Of a stretch of DNA of 64,000 bases, positions 43,944 through 54,006 are shown one piece after another; the first letter of the stretch is position 1, and the number at the start of each line of letters is the position of its first letter. Source of the DNA: Planctomycetota bacterium. GTDB lineage: Bacteria > Planctomycetota > Phycisphaerae > Sedimentisphaerales > Anaerobacaceae. Where the stretch lies: assembly GCA_019456145.1 (NCBI GenBank), contig VRUL01000017.1, forward strand, positions 53,166 through 117,165, given 5' to 3'. Position numbers and translations under genes: made by a program. The notes under the pieces were generated by a model. It was given only the letters and a program-made list of their open reading frames with translations, was not told the DNA's origin and did no database searches.

Positions 43944-46900
43944 ATGAAAAGCGTTGATATTCCAAAAAAAACTTATGTTTTACTCTATATCTTCTTAATT
44001 GGCATATCCACTCAAATATGTGATGCGGCGAGTGGATGTAATTTTCAGGATGAGACTTTCGACGAATATCCCATAGGAAGCAGCCTGCACGGTCAAGGTG
44101 GCTGGATTGGCTGGGAAAATGATCCAGCCGCTACTGCATTTGTTACAATGGAGCAGTTTCGAAGCCCACCCCAATCTGTTGATATCAGCGGCACATCGGA
44201 TATGGTTCATCCGTTCTGTGTTTCCGGCGGCGTGTGGTCATGTTCCGCCTGGCAGTACATCCCCTCGAATTTTGTTTCCGGCGGCAGCGGTCAGTTCGAT
44301 GGAAGCTATTTTGTTTTGCTGAATCGATACCCTGTCGATGCTGATCCGAACACTGATGATTGGTCAGTGCAGATGCAGTTTGATTCCAATGATGGAGGGA
44401 TGCTCAAGGTTTTTCACGGTAACGGGTTGAATACTATTGATATACCTTATGTTACAGATAGATGGGTCAAGATACAGGCTGTTATCGACCTGGACAATGA
44501 CTGGACGACTATTTATTACGATGATGCGCTTATAGCGGAATATGACTGGACAGGCGGTGTTTTGGGCAGTGGCGGCGGGGCACTGGATATTGCCGCGGTG
44601 GATTTGTTTGCCAACGATTCCAATTCAGTGTATTACGACGATCTAAAGCTCGAACAGATTTCACCTGTTCGGTCCTGTGGAGAACCGGGGATAGTCAAAC
44701 TCGATGGCGATTTTAACCATAATTTGTATCTTGACTCCAATGACCTGCGACTTTTTGCACTGGATTGGCTGGACGGGATTTCGAATTCGGATATTTACCC
44801 AAAATGCGGCGACGGGGCCACTAATCTTCTTGATTTTAGTGCCTTTTCATTGAAATGGAACCAATGCATTGACCCGACTAATCCAGGTTGTACGCATGGG
44901 CCATTGACTTTGAGTGAACCTCCTAACAGCAGTAGTCCTGCTGAAGGAATTCACCTGTTTTCCGGTGAATTTACTACATCTGTTACTGATCTGAGAATCA
45001 TCGGTAGAGGCCTTGATTTTACCTGGACCCGCAAATATCGGTCTCGAATAGGACCGAATACTGCTATGGGTAACGGCTGGGACTTTTCATACAATATTAA
45101 TGTTGGATGGTGCGGTACAGATCTGATCCTGCGCAATGGCAATACTCGAAAGGACAAATATCGTCTGCAGCCCAATGGTACATGGGTTGCCGATGGTTTC
45201 TTCCGCAGATTTACACAGAACTCCGACAGCAGCCTTACCCTTACTTTTTCTGATACCAGTGTGTGGCGTTTTTATCCAATTGATGGAAGTGCCCAACAGG
45301 GCAGGATAAATGAAATTGTCGACCGTAATGGTAACGCATTGAGATTTGAGTACGATGCCACCGGCCGGCTTACCACCGTTCGCGACACGCTTGATACCGT
45401 CATTAATCCCCGGCTGATTACGGTTGATTATAATCCCAACGGCTTTATCGAATCAGTCACTGACTTTGCAGGACGGACAGTGAGATATGAATATTTTAAC
45501 GGCGTGGAGGCAGGCGGTAATTTCGGCGATTTGAAATCCGTTACGACTCCGGCTGTAGTAAATACCCCTGAATTTCCCATCTCACCGGGCCATGAATATC
45601 CTGATGGCAAAACCACTACCTATGCCTACTCTACAGGCTTCGATAATGATTGCCTCAATCACAACCTTTTGACTATCACCGACCCCAAGGGCCAAACATA
45701 TTTACAAAACACATATGGTACTAATGCAGCTAATCCAGACTTTGACCGTGTTGTTGAGCATATTCTGGGTGATCCTAATGATAAAACCAGCATAAGTTAT
45801 GCTCGGCAGATTCCAGATACCAGTAATGATTCTGCGGTAACAAGGGTAGTAGTAAATGACCGCATGGGTAATGTCAGTGAGTATTTTTATGATAACATGA
45901 ACCGAATTGTAATCCAACGCGACTATACCGGCCGAGCCGACCCTAATTTACCCACAAGTATCGATCCCAATATAAATATACCCGTTAATCCTTTGCGTGC
46001 CGATGACCCGCTGTTTTTCGAGACAAGGTTAGAATGGAACCCCGATTCTCTGCTGGAAAGCTTTACAAGTCCTACTGTTTGGATATTGATCTGGTCATAT
46101 GACACTTCCAATTACGACTATCGTTCAAGAGGAAATGTTTTACAGTATACCGTACTGCCTGGGCCTTCAGGAGCTGACCAAAGTGAGATTACCGAGTTCT
46201 TTGAATATGACCCCAATATCAATAACGGAACTAACATGGTGACACGCCACGTCGATCCGCGCGGTAATGAAACTCTCTTCGAATACGATGACCGCGGGAA
46301 CCTCATCAGCAGAACGGACGTAATCCCAGGTCCTGAGCCAGATATTGTCGAAGAGTGGGAGTACGATCAATTCGGTCGGGTGACAGATCACAACCTGCCT
46401 GATAACGGCAGCGGGAGCAGGCGGCTTGATGGATTCGGTTATTATTCCGATCCCAACCAGAGAAATTTCGGGTATCCCAAAGAGGCGATCATTGACTTAA
46501 ACGATCTGAGGCTTACTACTACCTATGAATACGACTCAATTGGAAATATCACTCGTGTGATTGATCCAAATGGTAATGACAGCCAGTTTGTTCCCAATCA
46601 ACTCAGACAGATTGTTCGCTCTATTACACGCCAGGTTACAGATGGCAGTGGTGTGCGATATATAAGAGATACCCATTATGACGAGAACGACAATATCGTT
46701 CGTATTGAAATACAGGATGTTAATGATAGGGGTATCTTGCAGTCCGACCCGAATATAACTACCAGGTTTGAGTATGATATTCTTGACCGCATGGTTAGAA
46801 GATTTTCAGATGTTAACTCATTCTATGTAGTTAAGACTGAACATGAATATAATGCTAATGGTTATAAGACTTTAATTCGTCTCGGCGAATCAACTAACGG

Positions 46901-49900
46901 CAATCAGCCCAACAACGTCATTCGCACACTCTATGATGAGCGGGGTCTTGTATACCGAAGAACACGTGCAGATGGTGATCCGAACCAGTCCACTACTCAG
47001 TACGACTACGATGAAAACGGCAATCTTAAAAGACTTCGCGAAGGTCTGGAAGATGTGCCGCGAATTACAGAATATCAATATGATGGTTTAGACCGCCTGA
47101 TAAGGACGATTGATCCTATGGGCAACAAAACTGAATTTCATTACGACCCGTCGGGCAATGTCACCAGGGCACGCACTGATGGGGAATTAATTGATATTGA
47201 CGGGGATGCAAACAACCTTCGCCTGTATGAAACAACGTATGAATATGATTCCATCGACCGCCTCATCCGCAAGGTAACTTCCTTCTTCGATCCTGAGACA
47301 CAGTCGCCTATAGATGACGGCAATTCAATCACAGAATTCGATTATAGCGACAACTCTCAGCTAATTAAAGTTACTGATGATAATGGCAACCAAACACGTA
47401 TTGAATATGACACAGCCAACCGCCGGAGTTTTGTAATCGACCCAAAGGGCAATACTTCCAGCTACGCTCGTGACAGAAACTCCAATATCATAGAAGTCAA
47501 CGAGGTTGATATATCTGACCTGGGCGATCCCAACATAACTTTCACGACGACTTATGCCTATGATAATATGGACCGTTTGATAAGGGTGATTGACAATGCA
47601 GGTAACAGCAGCAGCTATGCCTATGATTCCCGTGATAACTTAAGGCGGGCAACTGACGCATCAGGTCATGAGACCCGCTACGATTACGATGGCATGAGCC
47701 GGTTAATCCGGACTATACGCGATATGGATGGCGGTGGTGCCGACGCAAATGATTCAAGTGACATCATAATCATTAAAGTATACGATGACAACAGCCGGTT
47801 GATAGAACAGCTCGATGATAATGGTAACACTACGACCTATGAGTACGATTCCCTTGGCAGAATAATCAGGAAGGAATATGCTGATGGTACAAGTGAAGCG
47901 AGCACCTATGACGTTCATGATGACTTAATCGGATATGTTGATGCGGCCGGCACTGTAAGTGTCAACGCCTATGATAAACTGCACCGGTTAAAACGGGGAA
48001 GATTTACTCCCGGCCCGGGAGTATCAAACGACACGACCCTTGAAAACTATACTTACGACGGCATGTCGCGATTGATATTTGCACAAGACGATGATTCGGT
48101 GGTAACCAGGAGTTATGACTCGCTGTCAAATCCAATTGAAGAAGTACAGAACGGTCAAATTATAAGATATACTCATGACGGCAAGGGCAATAAGCTGACC
48201 AGAACGTTCCCGAGCGTTGGAGGCGTTTCTGTCGAAACCCTCTATGACGCTTTGGATCGAGCTAAAACAGTTGTAAGGGCCGGGCGTGCGGTCACAGCCT
48301 ATGACTATAGAGGGCCATTTCAGGTTTCAAGGCTCTCTCTTGGCAATGGAACTAAGTGCGATTATACGCATGACAATTTAAGGCGCATAACAGGCACTGT
48401 GCATTCTTCTCTTTTTCCTGTGGGTATTATCGATCAGCACAGCTACACATGGGACAAAGTATCCAACAAGACCGGTCGTGAAGATGTTCGTATCGGCGGT
48501 CAGCAATTGAGCCATAGCTATACTTATGATGCGGCCGATCGGCTTATACATACCACCGTTTCCAATCCGATGATGCCTGCACGCGATACAGGATACACGC
48601 TTGATGGTGTGGGTAATCGTACGAACGTTACCGGGTTCCCAAATCCCGGCACATACGCTATGAGCACTATCTGGCCTATACCCGCAGATTTCTGGATGAA
48701 TCAGTATACTTTCACTCCATTTGACAGCAGGGAATATGATGATAATGGTAATTTGAGTAAAGTCGATAATGGCCTGCCTTCACAAAAGAGTGTTACATAT
48801 GACTATCTCGACAGGATGGTTGAATATGTGGGCTTCTCTACTGGGACCATTACTTATGCTTATGATGCACTTGGCCGACGCATCAGAAAAACTATCGTCG
48901 GATCAGATGGAACTCCGGTTACGACAAATTACTACTATGATGGTGCTTGTGTTATTGAGGAACGAGATGATACCGGCATAACATTGGCAACTTATATCTA
49001 TGGTAATTATATCGACGAAGTTTTGCATATGCGCCGTGGTACCGCGGATACTGCTACTAACTACTACTTCCATGCCGATGACCTCTATAACATCATGGCT
49101 GTTAGCGATTCAGCCGGCAATGTCGTAGAACGCTATGAATACGGCGATTACGGTAAGCCTGAGTTCTTCGATTTCTTCGGCGGCCCTCTGCCCGGCTCGG
49201 CAATCGCAAATCCGTACCTGTTCAACGGAAGACGTTACGATCAAGAAACCGGCCTTTACTACTACCGCACGCGTTACATGGATCCTGCTGCCGGCCGATT
49301 CACAAGCCGTGACACCCTCGGTATCTGGGGCGACTCAGCCAATCTTGGAAACGGCAGCACCTATGCCGGCAACAATCCGTGGTCAAACCTCAATCCGTTC
49401 GGCCAGAAGACCTCTGGCGGAATCTTCCTTCCCGACACTGCAAAAGAAAAGCCGCAAAAAGGGAAAATTGTCGCCGTCGGCGCCAGAAATCGTAAATTTA
49501 CTCCAGCAGGGTTATTGACTGGATTTGTACGACAGGATTCTCGCTACGGTGGCGGCGGTGGAAGTGGCGGAGGAGGACTAAAGGGCAAGTACCGGCTAAG
49601 ACAGCACGGGGTGCTCCTCGGATACCATCTTTTTGATGAAATAAGCGGCGGCGGTTACGGCGATATAGGGCAACTTGAGCGGGCAAATAAATTATCTAAG
49701 ATGGAACCACCGGGCGGTGGCGGCGGAAATGTACGGAAAACGGTACGCCAAAAATGCTTTACGAGCCATTTCTCTTGCGACCTGAATAGCAGCGGCGGTG
49801 GCAGCGGACATAACGAAGATCCACACCTACAGTTTACCAGCGGTGAACCAATGAAATTATCGGTGGAGTTGTTCTTTGATAGCTATGAGAGTGGCGGCGT

Positions 49901-50228
49901 ATATTGCGTCCAGTACCGCGAGACGGATTATAACTTCATCAGCCGGATGATGGGTGGAACCGGCGGCGGCATGGCAACTGCTATCGTCTCTCGAAACATC
50001 CTCAAACAGTACTTTTTAACCGGCAAAAAGCCCACCGAGCAACCGTTCCGACCTATACGGCTCACGCCCAGGCCTTTGATTCGGGGCCCTCAGACTGCCA
50101 CGGTGATTGGCCGCTCGGGCGAGGAAATCTGGACGGACAAGTACGGGCGGGTTAAAGTCAAGTTTCCCTGGTTAGGAAAGGCCAGCAAAGACATGATCCT
50201 CAAGGGTAAGAAGATATTGCAGAACTGA
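43944..50228 (+). CDS. Giant secreted RHS/YD-repeat protein with mosaic GroES/tube/VgrG-like tip
   Basis: A 2094-residue protein. Signal peptide, residues 5-30. A LamG-like sandwich follows (about 33-240), then a planctomycete dockerin-like calcium region (LDGDFNHNLYLDSNDL near 253 and GDGATNLLDFSAFSLKW near 290), then the DUF6531 start (GIHLFSGEFTTSVTDL), about 1400 residues of YD repeats and the RHS core (YLFNGRRYDQETGLYYYRTRYMDPAAGRF, about 1755-1795). The tip is odd: about 1821-1850 reads SGGIFLPDTAKEKPQKGK, a GroES segment. Glycine runs and unknown sequence follow. From about 1961 comes LQFTSGEPMKLSVELFFDSYE (injection-system tube-like), VQYRETDYNFISRM (VgrG-like) and TPRPLIRGPQTATVIG...EEIWTDKYGRVKVKFPW (VgrG OB-fold start), then an abrupt end. 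Confidence 0.85.
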   Translation: MKSVDIPKKTYVLLYIFLIGISTQICDAASGCNFQDETFDEYPIGSSLHGQGGWIGWENDPAATAFVTMEQFRSPPQSVDISGTSDMVHPFCVSGGVWSCSAWQYIPSNFVSGGSGQFDGSYFVLLNRYPVDADPNTDDWSVQMQFDSNDGGMLKVFHGNGLNTIDIPYVTDRWVKIQAVIDLDNDWTTIYYDDALIAEYDWTGGVLGSGGGALDIAAVDLFANDSNSVYYDDLKLEQISPVRSCGEPGIVKLDGDFNHNLYLDSNDLRLFALDWLDGISNSDIYPKCGDGATNLLDFSAFSLKWNQCIDPTNPGCTHGPLTLSEPPNSSSPAEGIHLFSGEFTTSVTDLRIIGRGLDFTWTRKYRSRIGPNTAMGNGWDFSYNINVGWCGTDLILRNGNTRKDKYRLQPNGTWVADGFFRRFTQNSDSSLTLTFSDTSVWRFYPIDGSAQQGRINEIVDRNGNALRFEYDATGRLTTVRDTLDTVINPRLITVDYNPNGFIESVTDFAGRTVRYEYFNGVEAGGNFGDLKSVTTPAVVNTPEFPISPGHEYPDGKTTTYAYSTGFDNDCLNHNLLTITDPKGQTYLQNTYGTNAANPDFDRVVEHILGDPNDKTSISYARQIPDTSNDSAVTRVVVNDRMGNVSEYFYDNMNRIVIQRDYTGRADPNLPTSIDPNINIPVNPLRADDPLFFETRLEWNPDSLLESFTSPTVWILIWSYDTSNYDYRSRGNVLQYTVLPGPSGADQSEITEFFEYDPNINNGTNMVTRHVDPRGNETLFEYDDRGNLISRTDVIPGPEPDIVEEWEYDQFGRVTDHNLPDNGSGSRRLDGFGYYSDPNQRNFGYPKEAIIDLNDLRLTTTYEYDSIGNITRVIDPNGNDSQFVPNQLRQIVRSITRQVTDGSGVRYIRDTHYDENDNIVRIEIQDVNDRGILQSDPNITTRFEYDILDRMVRRFSDVNSFYVVKTEHEYNANGYKTLIRLGESTNGNQPNNVIRTLYDERGLVYRRTRADGDPNQSTTQYDYDENGNLKRLREGLEDVPRITEYQYDGLDRLIRTIDPMGNKTEFHYDPSGNVTRARTDGELIDIDGDANNLRLYETTYEYDSIDRLIRKVTSFFDPETQSPIDDGNSITEFDYSDNSQLIKVTDDNGNQTRIEYDTANRRSFVIDPKGNTSSYARDRNSNIIEVNEVDISDLGDPNITFTTTYAYDNMDRLIRVIDNAGNSSSYAYDSRDNLRRATDASGHETRYDYDGMSRLIRTIRDMDGGGADANDSSDIIIIKVYDDNSRLIEQLDDNGNTTTYEYDSLGRIIRKEYADGTSEASTYDVHDDLIGYVDAAGTVSVNAYDKLHRLKRGRFTPGPGVSNDTTLENYTYDGMSRLIFAQDDDSVVTRSYDSLSNPIEEVQNGQIIRYTHDGKGNKLTRTFPSVGGVSVETLYDALDRAKTVVRAGRAVTAYDYRGPFQVSRLSLGNGTKCDYTHDNLRRITGTVHSSLFPVGIIDQHSYTWDKVSNKTGREDVRIGGQQLSHSYTYDAADRLIHTTVSNPMMPARDTGYTLDGVGNRTNVTGFPNPGTYAMSTIWPIPADFWMNQYTFTPFDSREYDDNGNLSKVDNGLPSQKSVTYDYLDRMVEYVGFSTGTITYAYDALGRRIRKTIVGSDGTPVTTNYYYDGACVIEERDDTGITLATYIYGNYIDEVLHMRRGTADTATNYYFHADDLYNIMAVSDSAGNVVERYEYGDYGKPEFFDFFGGPLPGSAIANPYLFNGRRYDQETGLYYYRTRYMDPAAGRFTSRDTLGIWGDSANLGNGSTYAGNNPWSNLNPFGQKTSGGIFLPDTAKEKPQKGKIVAVGARNRKFTPAGLLTGFVRQDSRYGGGGGSGGGGLKGKYRLRQHGVLLGYHLFDEISGGGYGDIGQLERANKLSKMEPPGGGGGNVRKTVRQKCFTSHFSCDLNSSGGGSGHNEDPHLQFTSGEPMKLSVELFFDSYESGGVYCVQYRETDYNFISRMMGGTGGGMATAIVSRNILKQYFLTGKKPTEQPFRPIRLTPRPLIRGPQTATVIGRSGEEIWTDKYGRVKVKFPWLGKASKDMILKGKKILQN

Positions 50229-50317
50229 TCAGACCAGGGGCATAGCCGCGGATGAATTACAGGCTGATTTTAGAATAGCAGGTAATGTAATTTCTAATAA
50301 TAAAAGCGAACTAAAAA

Positions 50318-50407
50318 ATGTCTAATGATTGTCTCGGCAGTAGCTTTGGTTGCGGTGTACAGCAGGATTGGCTCGGTGGATCCTGCGGCGGGGTATTTCA
50401 CGATTGA
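50318..50407 (+). CDS. Possible small Cys/Gly-rich peptide
   Basis: A 29-codon frame (MSNDCLGSSFGCGVQQDW, then LGGSCGGVFHD) with three cysteines, 90 bases after the RHS gene. No ribosome site is visible, so it may be chance or a remnant of the mosaic tail. Confidence 0.2.
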   Translation: MSNDCLGSSFGCGVQQDWLGGSCGGVFHD

Positions 50408-50412
50408 ATATA

Positions 50413-50441
50413 TTTACTGTGAACGCTGACTCTGCTATAAT
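50413..50441 (+). promoter_or_regulatory. Predicted promoter of the aldo/keto reductase gene
   Basis: TTTACT (50413-50418), 17 bases, TATAAT (50436-50441), 35 bases before the ATG at 50476. Confidence 0.55.
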
Positions 50442-50475
50442 CGCCTATAATTGTATTTTTTGAAAGGAGCTGATT

Positions 50476-51510
50476 ATGAAAGCGAACCAAAAGATGGGGA
50501 AGAAAGAAGTGACTCGGCGGGAGTTTATGCGCGATAGCGCGATGGCCGCAGCAAGTGTTGCTGTGGGGCTCGGCGCTGTGGCCAGCCAAAACGCCGGCGG
50601 AGCCGCTAGTGCAAAAGTTGATACATCCAGGATTCTCAATTACAACCAGAATATGGAGTACCGCCGATTGGGCAAGACAAATGTCATGGTCTCTGCTGTG
50701 AGCCTGGGCGGGCACTCTGGGGCCAACCAGGACGAGCGAGACAAGATTGTCGGCCGGTGTCTGGATATCGGCATCAACTTTATCGACAGCACCGGCAGTG
50801 GCGAGCTGCTCAGGGACATCAGATCGTTAGGCAGCCGTCGCGACAAAGTGTACCTCGCGCTTTCCGAGACCGGCCATGAGCCGCGAAATCGGGAATATCG
50901 TACCGCAAAAAAGCTGTTGGCAGTATTGGATAAAGCCTTGAAAAGGGCCAGGCAGGAGTACACGGACCTGTGGCGGATTACCGTGTACGAGCCGGGCGGC
51001 AGGCACTCGTTCAACACATCCTGCGAGGTTATCGAGGCACTGGAAAAGGCCAGGAAGCAGGGCAAAACCCGCTTCACCGGCATATCTTCGCACGACCGGC
51101 GGTGGTTCAAGTTCATGATTGAGTACTTCCCCGGGCTTGATGTCGTTCTGTTTCCCTTTACGACTATGAGCAAGGCTGCGCCGAAGGACAGCCTCTTTGA
51201 ATCGCTCAAGAAGTGTGACGTCGGTGCGTTCGGCATTAAGCCTTTTGCGGCAGGCTCGCTATTCGCCGGCAACCAGGAAGAAAAAAATAAGCGTGCGCGT
51301 CTGGCTATCCGGTATATCCTGCACAGCAACACCGTGATACCGATCCCCGGCATCAACAACGTTCACCAGGTCGATAATGTGGCCAAGGCGATGACGGAGC
51401 GCCGGGAACTCGACCTCAAAGAAAGAGCGGAACTGGAAAACGCCGGCAAACACGCCTGGTCTAAATTACCGCCACACTATCAATGGCTCAAGGACTGGGA
51501 ATACGTCTAA
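50476..51510 (+). CDS. Tat-exported aldo/keto reductase
   Basis: A 344-residue protein with a twin-arginine leader (VTRREFMRDSAMAAASVAVGLGAVA). The aldo/keto reductase barrel follows: MEYRRLGKTNVMVSAVSLGG start, DIGINFIDSTG and FTGISSHDR. The usual catalytic tyrosine position after DT...Y is changed (DSTGSGELL), as in several exported planctomycete members, so activity is uncertain. The final region PIPGINNVHQVDNVAKAM is the cofactor-binding end. Ribosome site GAAAGGAG. Stand-alone gene. Confidence 0.85.
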   Translation: MKANQKMGKKEVTRREFMRDSAMAAASVAVGLGAVASQNAGGAASAKVDTSRILNYNQNMEYRRLGKTNVMVSAVSLGGHSGANQDERDKIVGRCLDIGINFIDSTGSGELLRDIRSLGSRRDKVYLALSETGHEPRNREYRTAKKLLAVLDKALKRARQEYTDLWRITVYEPGGRHSFNTSCEVIEALEKARKQGKTRFTGISSHDRRWFKFMIEYFPGLDVVLFPFTTMSKAAPKDSLFESLKKCDVGAFGIKPFAAGSLFAGNQEEKNKRARLAIRYILHSNTVIPIPGINNVHQVDNVAKAMTERRELDLKERAELENAGKHAWSKLPPHYQWLKDWEYV

Positions 51511-51723
51511 TCGATAACGTTCGGCCAATCCGGTATTTGCATTGATAGTGAGCAGCAGTGCCTGTCTGACCACTTAACAACTTCGGGGCAGAAAGTATGA
51601 AATGCTTTCTCTTGATGCTTGTTCCGGCGGCAGTTGCCGTTTGAAACAAGATGAGAAATGGCAATTGGCAGTAGTGATTTTTGCATATTAAAATTACCCG
51701 TAATTATGAAAGGGGGAATAGAA

Positions 51724-53241
51724 ATGAAATCTATCAAAACACTCTTAGTTGCCGGAGTAATCCTTCCGGCCTTCCTCGGTGCATCCGGAGACGCGCTGGC
51801 GCAGGGTAGGCTCACAGAACAGGAAAAAGGACAAAGATGGAACCACGAGTCGCGGTCTATCATTTGGGAGTCGGTTTACACTAAAAAACCACCCAGGATT
51901 GATGGAAAGTCCGATGACCTCTGGCGGACCGCCAAGCCAGTCACTGTCATTGTGCGTGAAGCTATTGGTGGCCACCATCCAACACAGGTAGTTCTTCGTG
52001 CTCTCCACACCAATGACACCTTTTATTTAATTGCCCATTGGCCTGATGATACCAAGAGTGATATGCGCGATCCATATATATGGAACAATGAAAAAAAAGA
52101 TTACGAACGCCCATCTAAACCAGATGATCAGTTTGCCGTGGAATTTCCGATGGCGGGGAATTTCGATATTAGTATGCTGACCTTGGTAAAAGAATATACG
52201 GCAGACGTGTGGCATTGGAAAGCAGGGCGAGGTAATCCCATTGGGTGGGTGGATGATAAACGACACATTATCAGTCAGAAGCCAATTCCGCATGGAAAAG
52301 AATATTCAATGGGTGGGCATGGAAAAGTATATGTCGCTCGCATCGCCGATGAAGGTCGGTCTTCTTACTACTTGAAACCAAAACCAGCAGCATTTGAAGG
52401 GGATTTAGTAAACTCCTTTGAGCACCGTCAGCCATCCGGCAGCATAGCAGACGTTCGTGGTAAAGCGGTGTACGATGGAAAAGGATGGACGCTGGAAATG
52501 TCGCGAAAGTTCAATACAGGCAATGCAGATGATGCTGTGATTGACCCACGCAGGGATAATATCTGCGCTATTGCGGTTCTTAACGATGAACTCTACTGGA
52601 GACATTCAGTATCTACGGCTATCACGTTGCGTTTTGTTGGAGGACCGGCTGATAAAACTCAAGCCCTGTGGAATTTCGACGGTGGCAATGAGATACCTTT
52701 CGGATGGAAGGTGGCTGAAACCAGAGGAAGAGGCAAGCCCGCCAGATGGGAAGTTATATCCGATAATTCGGCGCCCTCTCAACCCAACGCCATCGCAATA
52801 ACAGTGAATGAGAACTATGGCAGTACCTTTAACCTCCTGCTTGCCGAAGGTACTAAGTACAAGGACCTTAAGGTGGATGTTATGGTTAAGGCCATCTCTG
52901 GTAAAGAAGACCAGGGTGGCGGTCCTATCTGGCGTGCAAAAGATGCGGACAACTATTACATTGCCAGATGGAATCCTTTGGAGGATAATTTCCGTGTCTA
53001 TTTTGTGAAAAACGGTCGGCGCAAACAACTGGGCTCAGCCAAGGTTAAAACTGCCCCTGGCATTTGGCATAAAATCGAGATTGTGCATAAGGCAAACAAA
53101 ATCGAGGCTAAATTTGACGGCAAGAAACTGATTGAGTTCGAAGATTCGACTTTCAACAAGCCCGGCATGGTTGGCCTGTGGACAAAAGCTGATGCTGCCA
53201 CTGCATTTGACGATTTTGGAGTCGAAGAAGAAAAGGAGTAA
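51724..53241 (+). CDS. Ethylbenzene-dehydrogenase-type heme domain protein with C-terminal glycan-binding-like domain
   Basis: About 505 residues from the ATG at 51724 (AAAGGGGG upstream, then signal peptide to GDALAQG). The first 300 residues resemble the EB_dh heme-b domain: PPRIDGKSDDLWRTAKPVTV, VVLRALHTNDTFYLIAHWPDDT, TADVWHWKAGR, DVRGKAVYDGKGWTLEMSRKF. The C-terminal third (about 330-500) is a concanavalin-like DUF1080/LamG sandwich (DNYYIARWNPLEDNFRVYFVKNGRRKQL, WHKIEIVHKANKIEAKFDGKKLIEF). It is a second heme-b-type protein besides the one in the molybdoenzyme operon, here without a molybdoenzyme, and leads an operon with a barrel protein and an ABC transporter. Confidence 0.8.
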   Translation: MKSIKTLLVAGVILPAFLGASGDALAQGRLTEQEKGQRWNHESRSIIWESVYTKKPPRIDGKSDDLWRTAKPVTVIVREAIGGHHPTQVVLRALHTNDTFYLIAHWPDDTKSDMRDPYIWNNEKKDYERPSKPDDQFAVEFPMAGNFDISMLTLVKEYTADVWHWKAGRGNPIGWVDDKRHIISQKPIPHGKEYSMGGHGKVYVARIADEGRSSYYLKPKPAAFEGDLVNSFEHRQPSGSIADVRGKAVYDGKGWTLEMSRKFNTGNADDAVIDPRRDNICAIAVLNDELYWRHSVSTAITLRFVGGPADKTQALWNFDGGNEIPFGWKVAETRGRGKPARWEVISDNSAPSQPNAIAITVNENYGSTFNLLLAEGTKYKDLKVDVMVKAISGKEDQGGGPIWRAKDADNYYIARWNPLEDNFRVYFVKNGRRKQLGSAKVKTAPGIWHKIEIVHKANKIEAKFDGKKLIEFEDSTFNKPGMVGLWTKADAATAFDDFGVEEEKE

Positions 53242-53245
53242 GAGA

Positions 53246-53995
53246 ATGATAAAGAGAAAACTATGGATTATTCTGGTCTGGTCTATGACCATTTTCGGAT
53301 CCCCCTTTACACCCGGTGTTTCTAATGTCTATGCTTACAGGCCATTTGTGTCAACAGATGCAGCAGTAGTTGAAAAGGGTGAAACAGAGATTGAGATTGG
53401 TCTTTTTGGTATCTCCCACGATGAAGGATTGGATGAAATTACTATTCCAAGTCTTATTTATAATTATGGCTTATCAGATACATGGGAATTTGTGGCTGAG
53501 TTTGATGTCCAGGTTTACAAAGAAGGAGAAGAACGAGACCGTGAATTAAAAGATCCTGCCCTTTTCTTAAAAGGAGTATTACAGGAAGGAATCTTGCAGG
53601 GCAAAGAAGGAACAAGTATCGCCGTAGAATTCGGCGCTCTTCTACCTTCCACTGTGAGAGGAAAAAGAGATGCTGGTATTGAGGGTATTGGAATATTATC
53701 TGGTAAGGCATCAGACCTGACTTACCATTTTAATTTTGGTGGAGAACTGGATAGAGAAGATTTTGGCTTTAATGCTATCTGGGGCATTATCCTTGAATAC
53801 CCTTTGGATAGTAAATTCCGAGTGGTTGGAGAGGTTAATGGTACTTTTCAACGTCACGGTCTTCCATCCAATTCCGGTCTAATTGGTTTCATATGGGAAC
53901 TGGGTGACATTGACCTTGATTTCGGTATTCGAAGGGGTTTTTCAGATGCTGCTTCAGATTGGGAATTGGCTACTGGAATAACATTTTCTTTTTAA
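53246..53995 (+). CDS. Outer-membrane beta-barrel protein
   Basis: About 249 residues; ATG 53246 lies only 4 bases after the previous stop with AAGGAG before it. A signal peptide (RKLWIILVWSMTIFGSPF to VYA) is followed by amphipathic strands typical of transporter-like barrels, opening with RPFVSTDAAVVEKGETEIEIGLFG and ending in phenylalanine (ATGITFSF). It may be the outer-membrane port for the iron-type ABC system downstream or for the heme protein. Confidence 0.75.
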   Translation: MIKRKLWIILVWSMTIFGSPFTPGVSNVYAYRPFVSTDAAVVEKGETEIEIGLFGISHDEGLDEITIPSLIYNYGLSDTWEFVAEFDVQVYKEGEERDRELKDPALFLKGVLQEGILQGKEGTSIAVEFGALLPSTVRGKRDAGIEGIGILSGKASDLTYHFNFGGELDREDFGFNAIWGIILEYPLDSKFRVVGEVNGTFQRHGLPSNSGLIGFIWELGDIDLDFGIRRGFSDAASDWELATGITFSF

Positions 53996-54006
53996 GAAGA
54001 AAGTTA

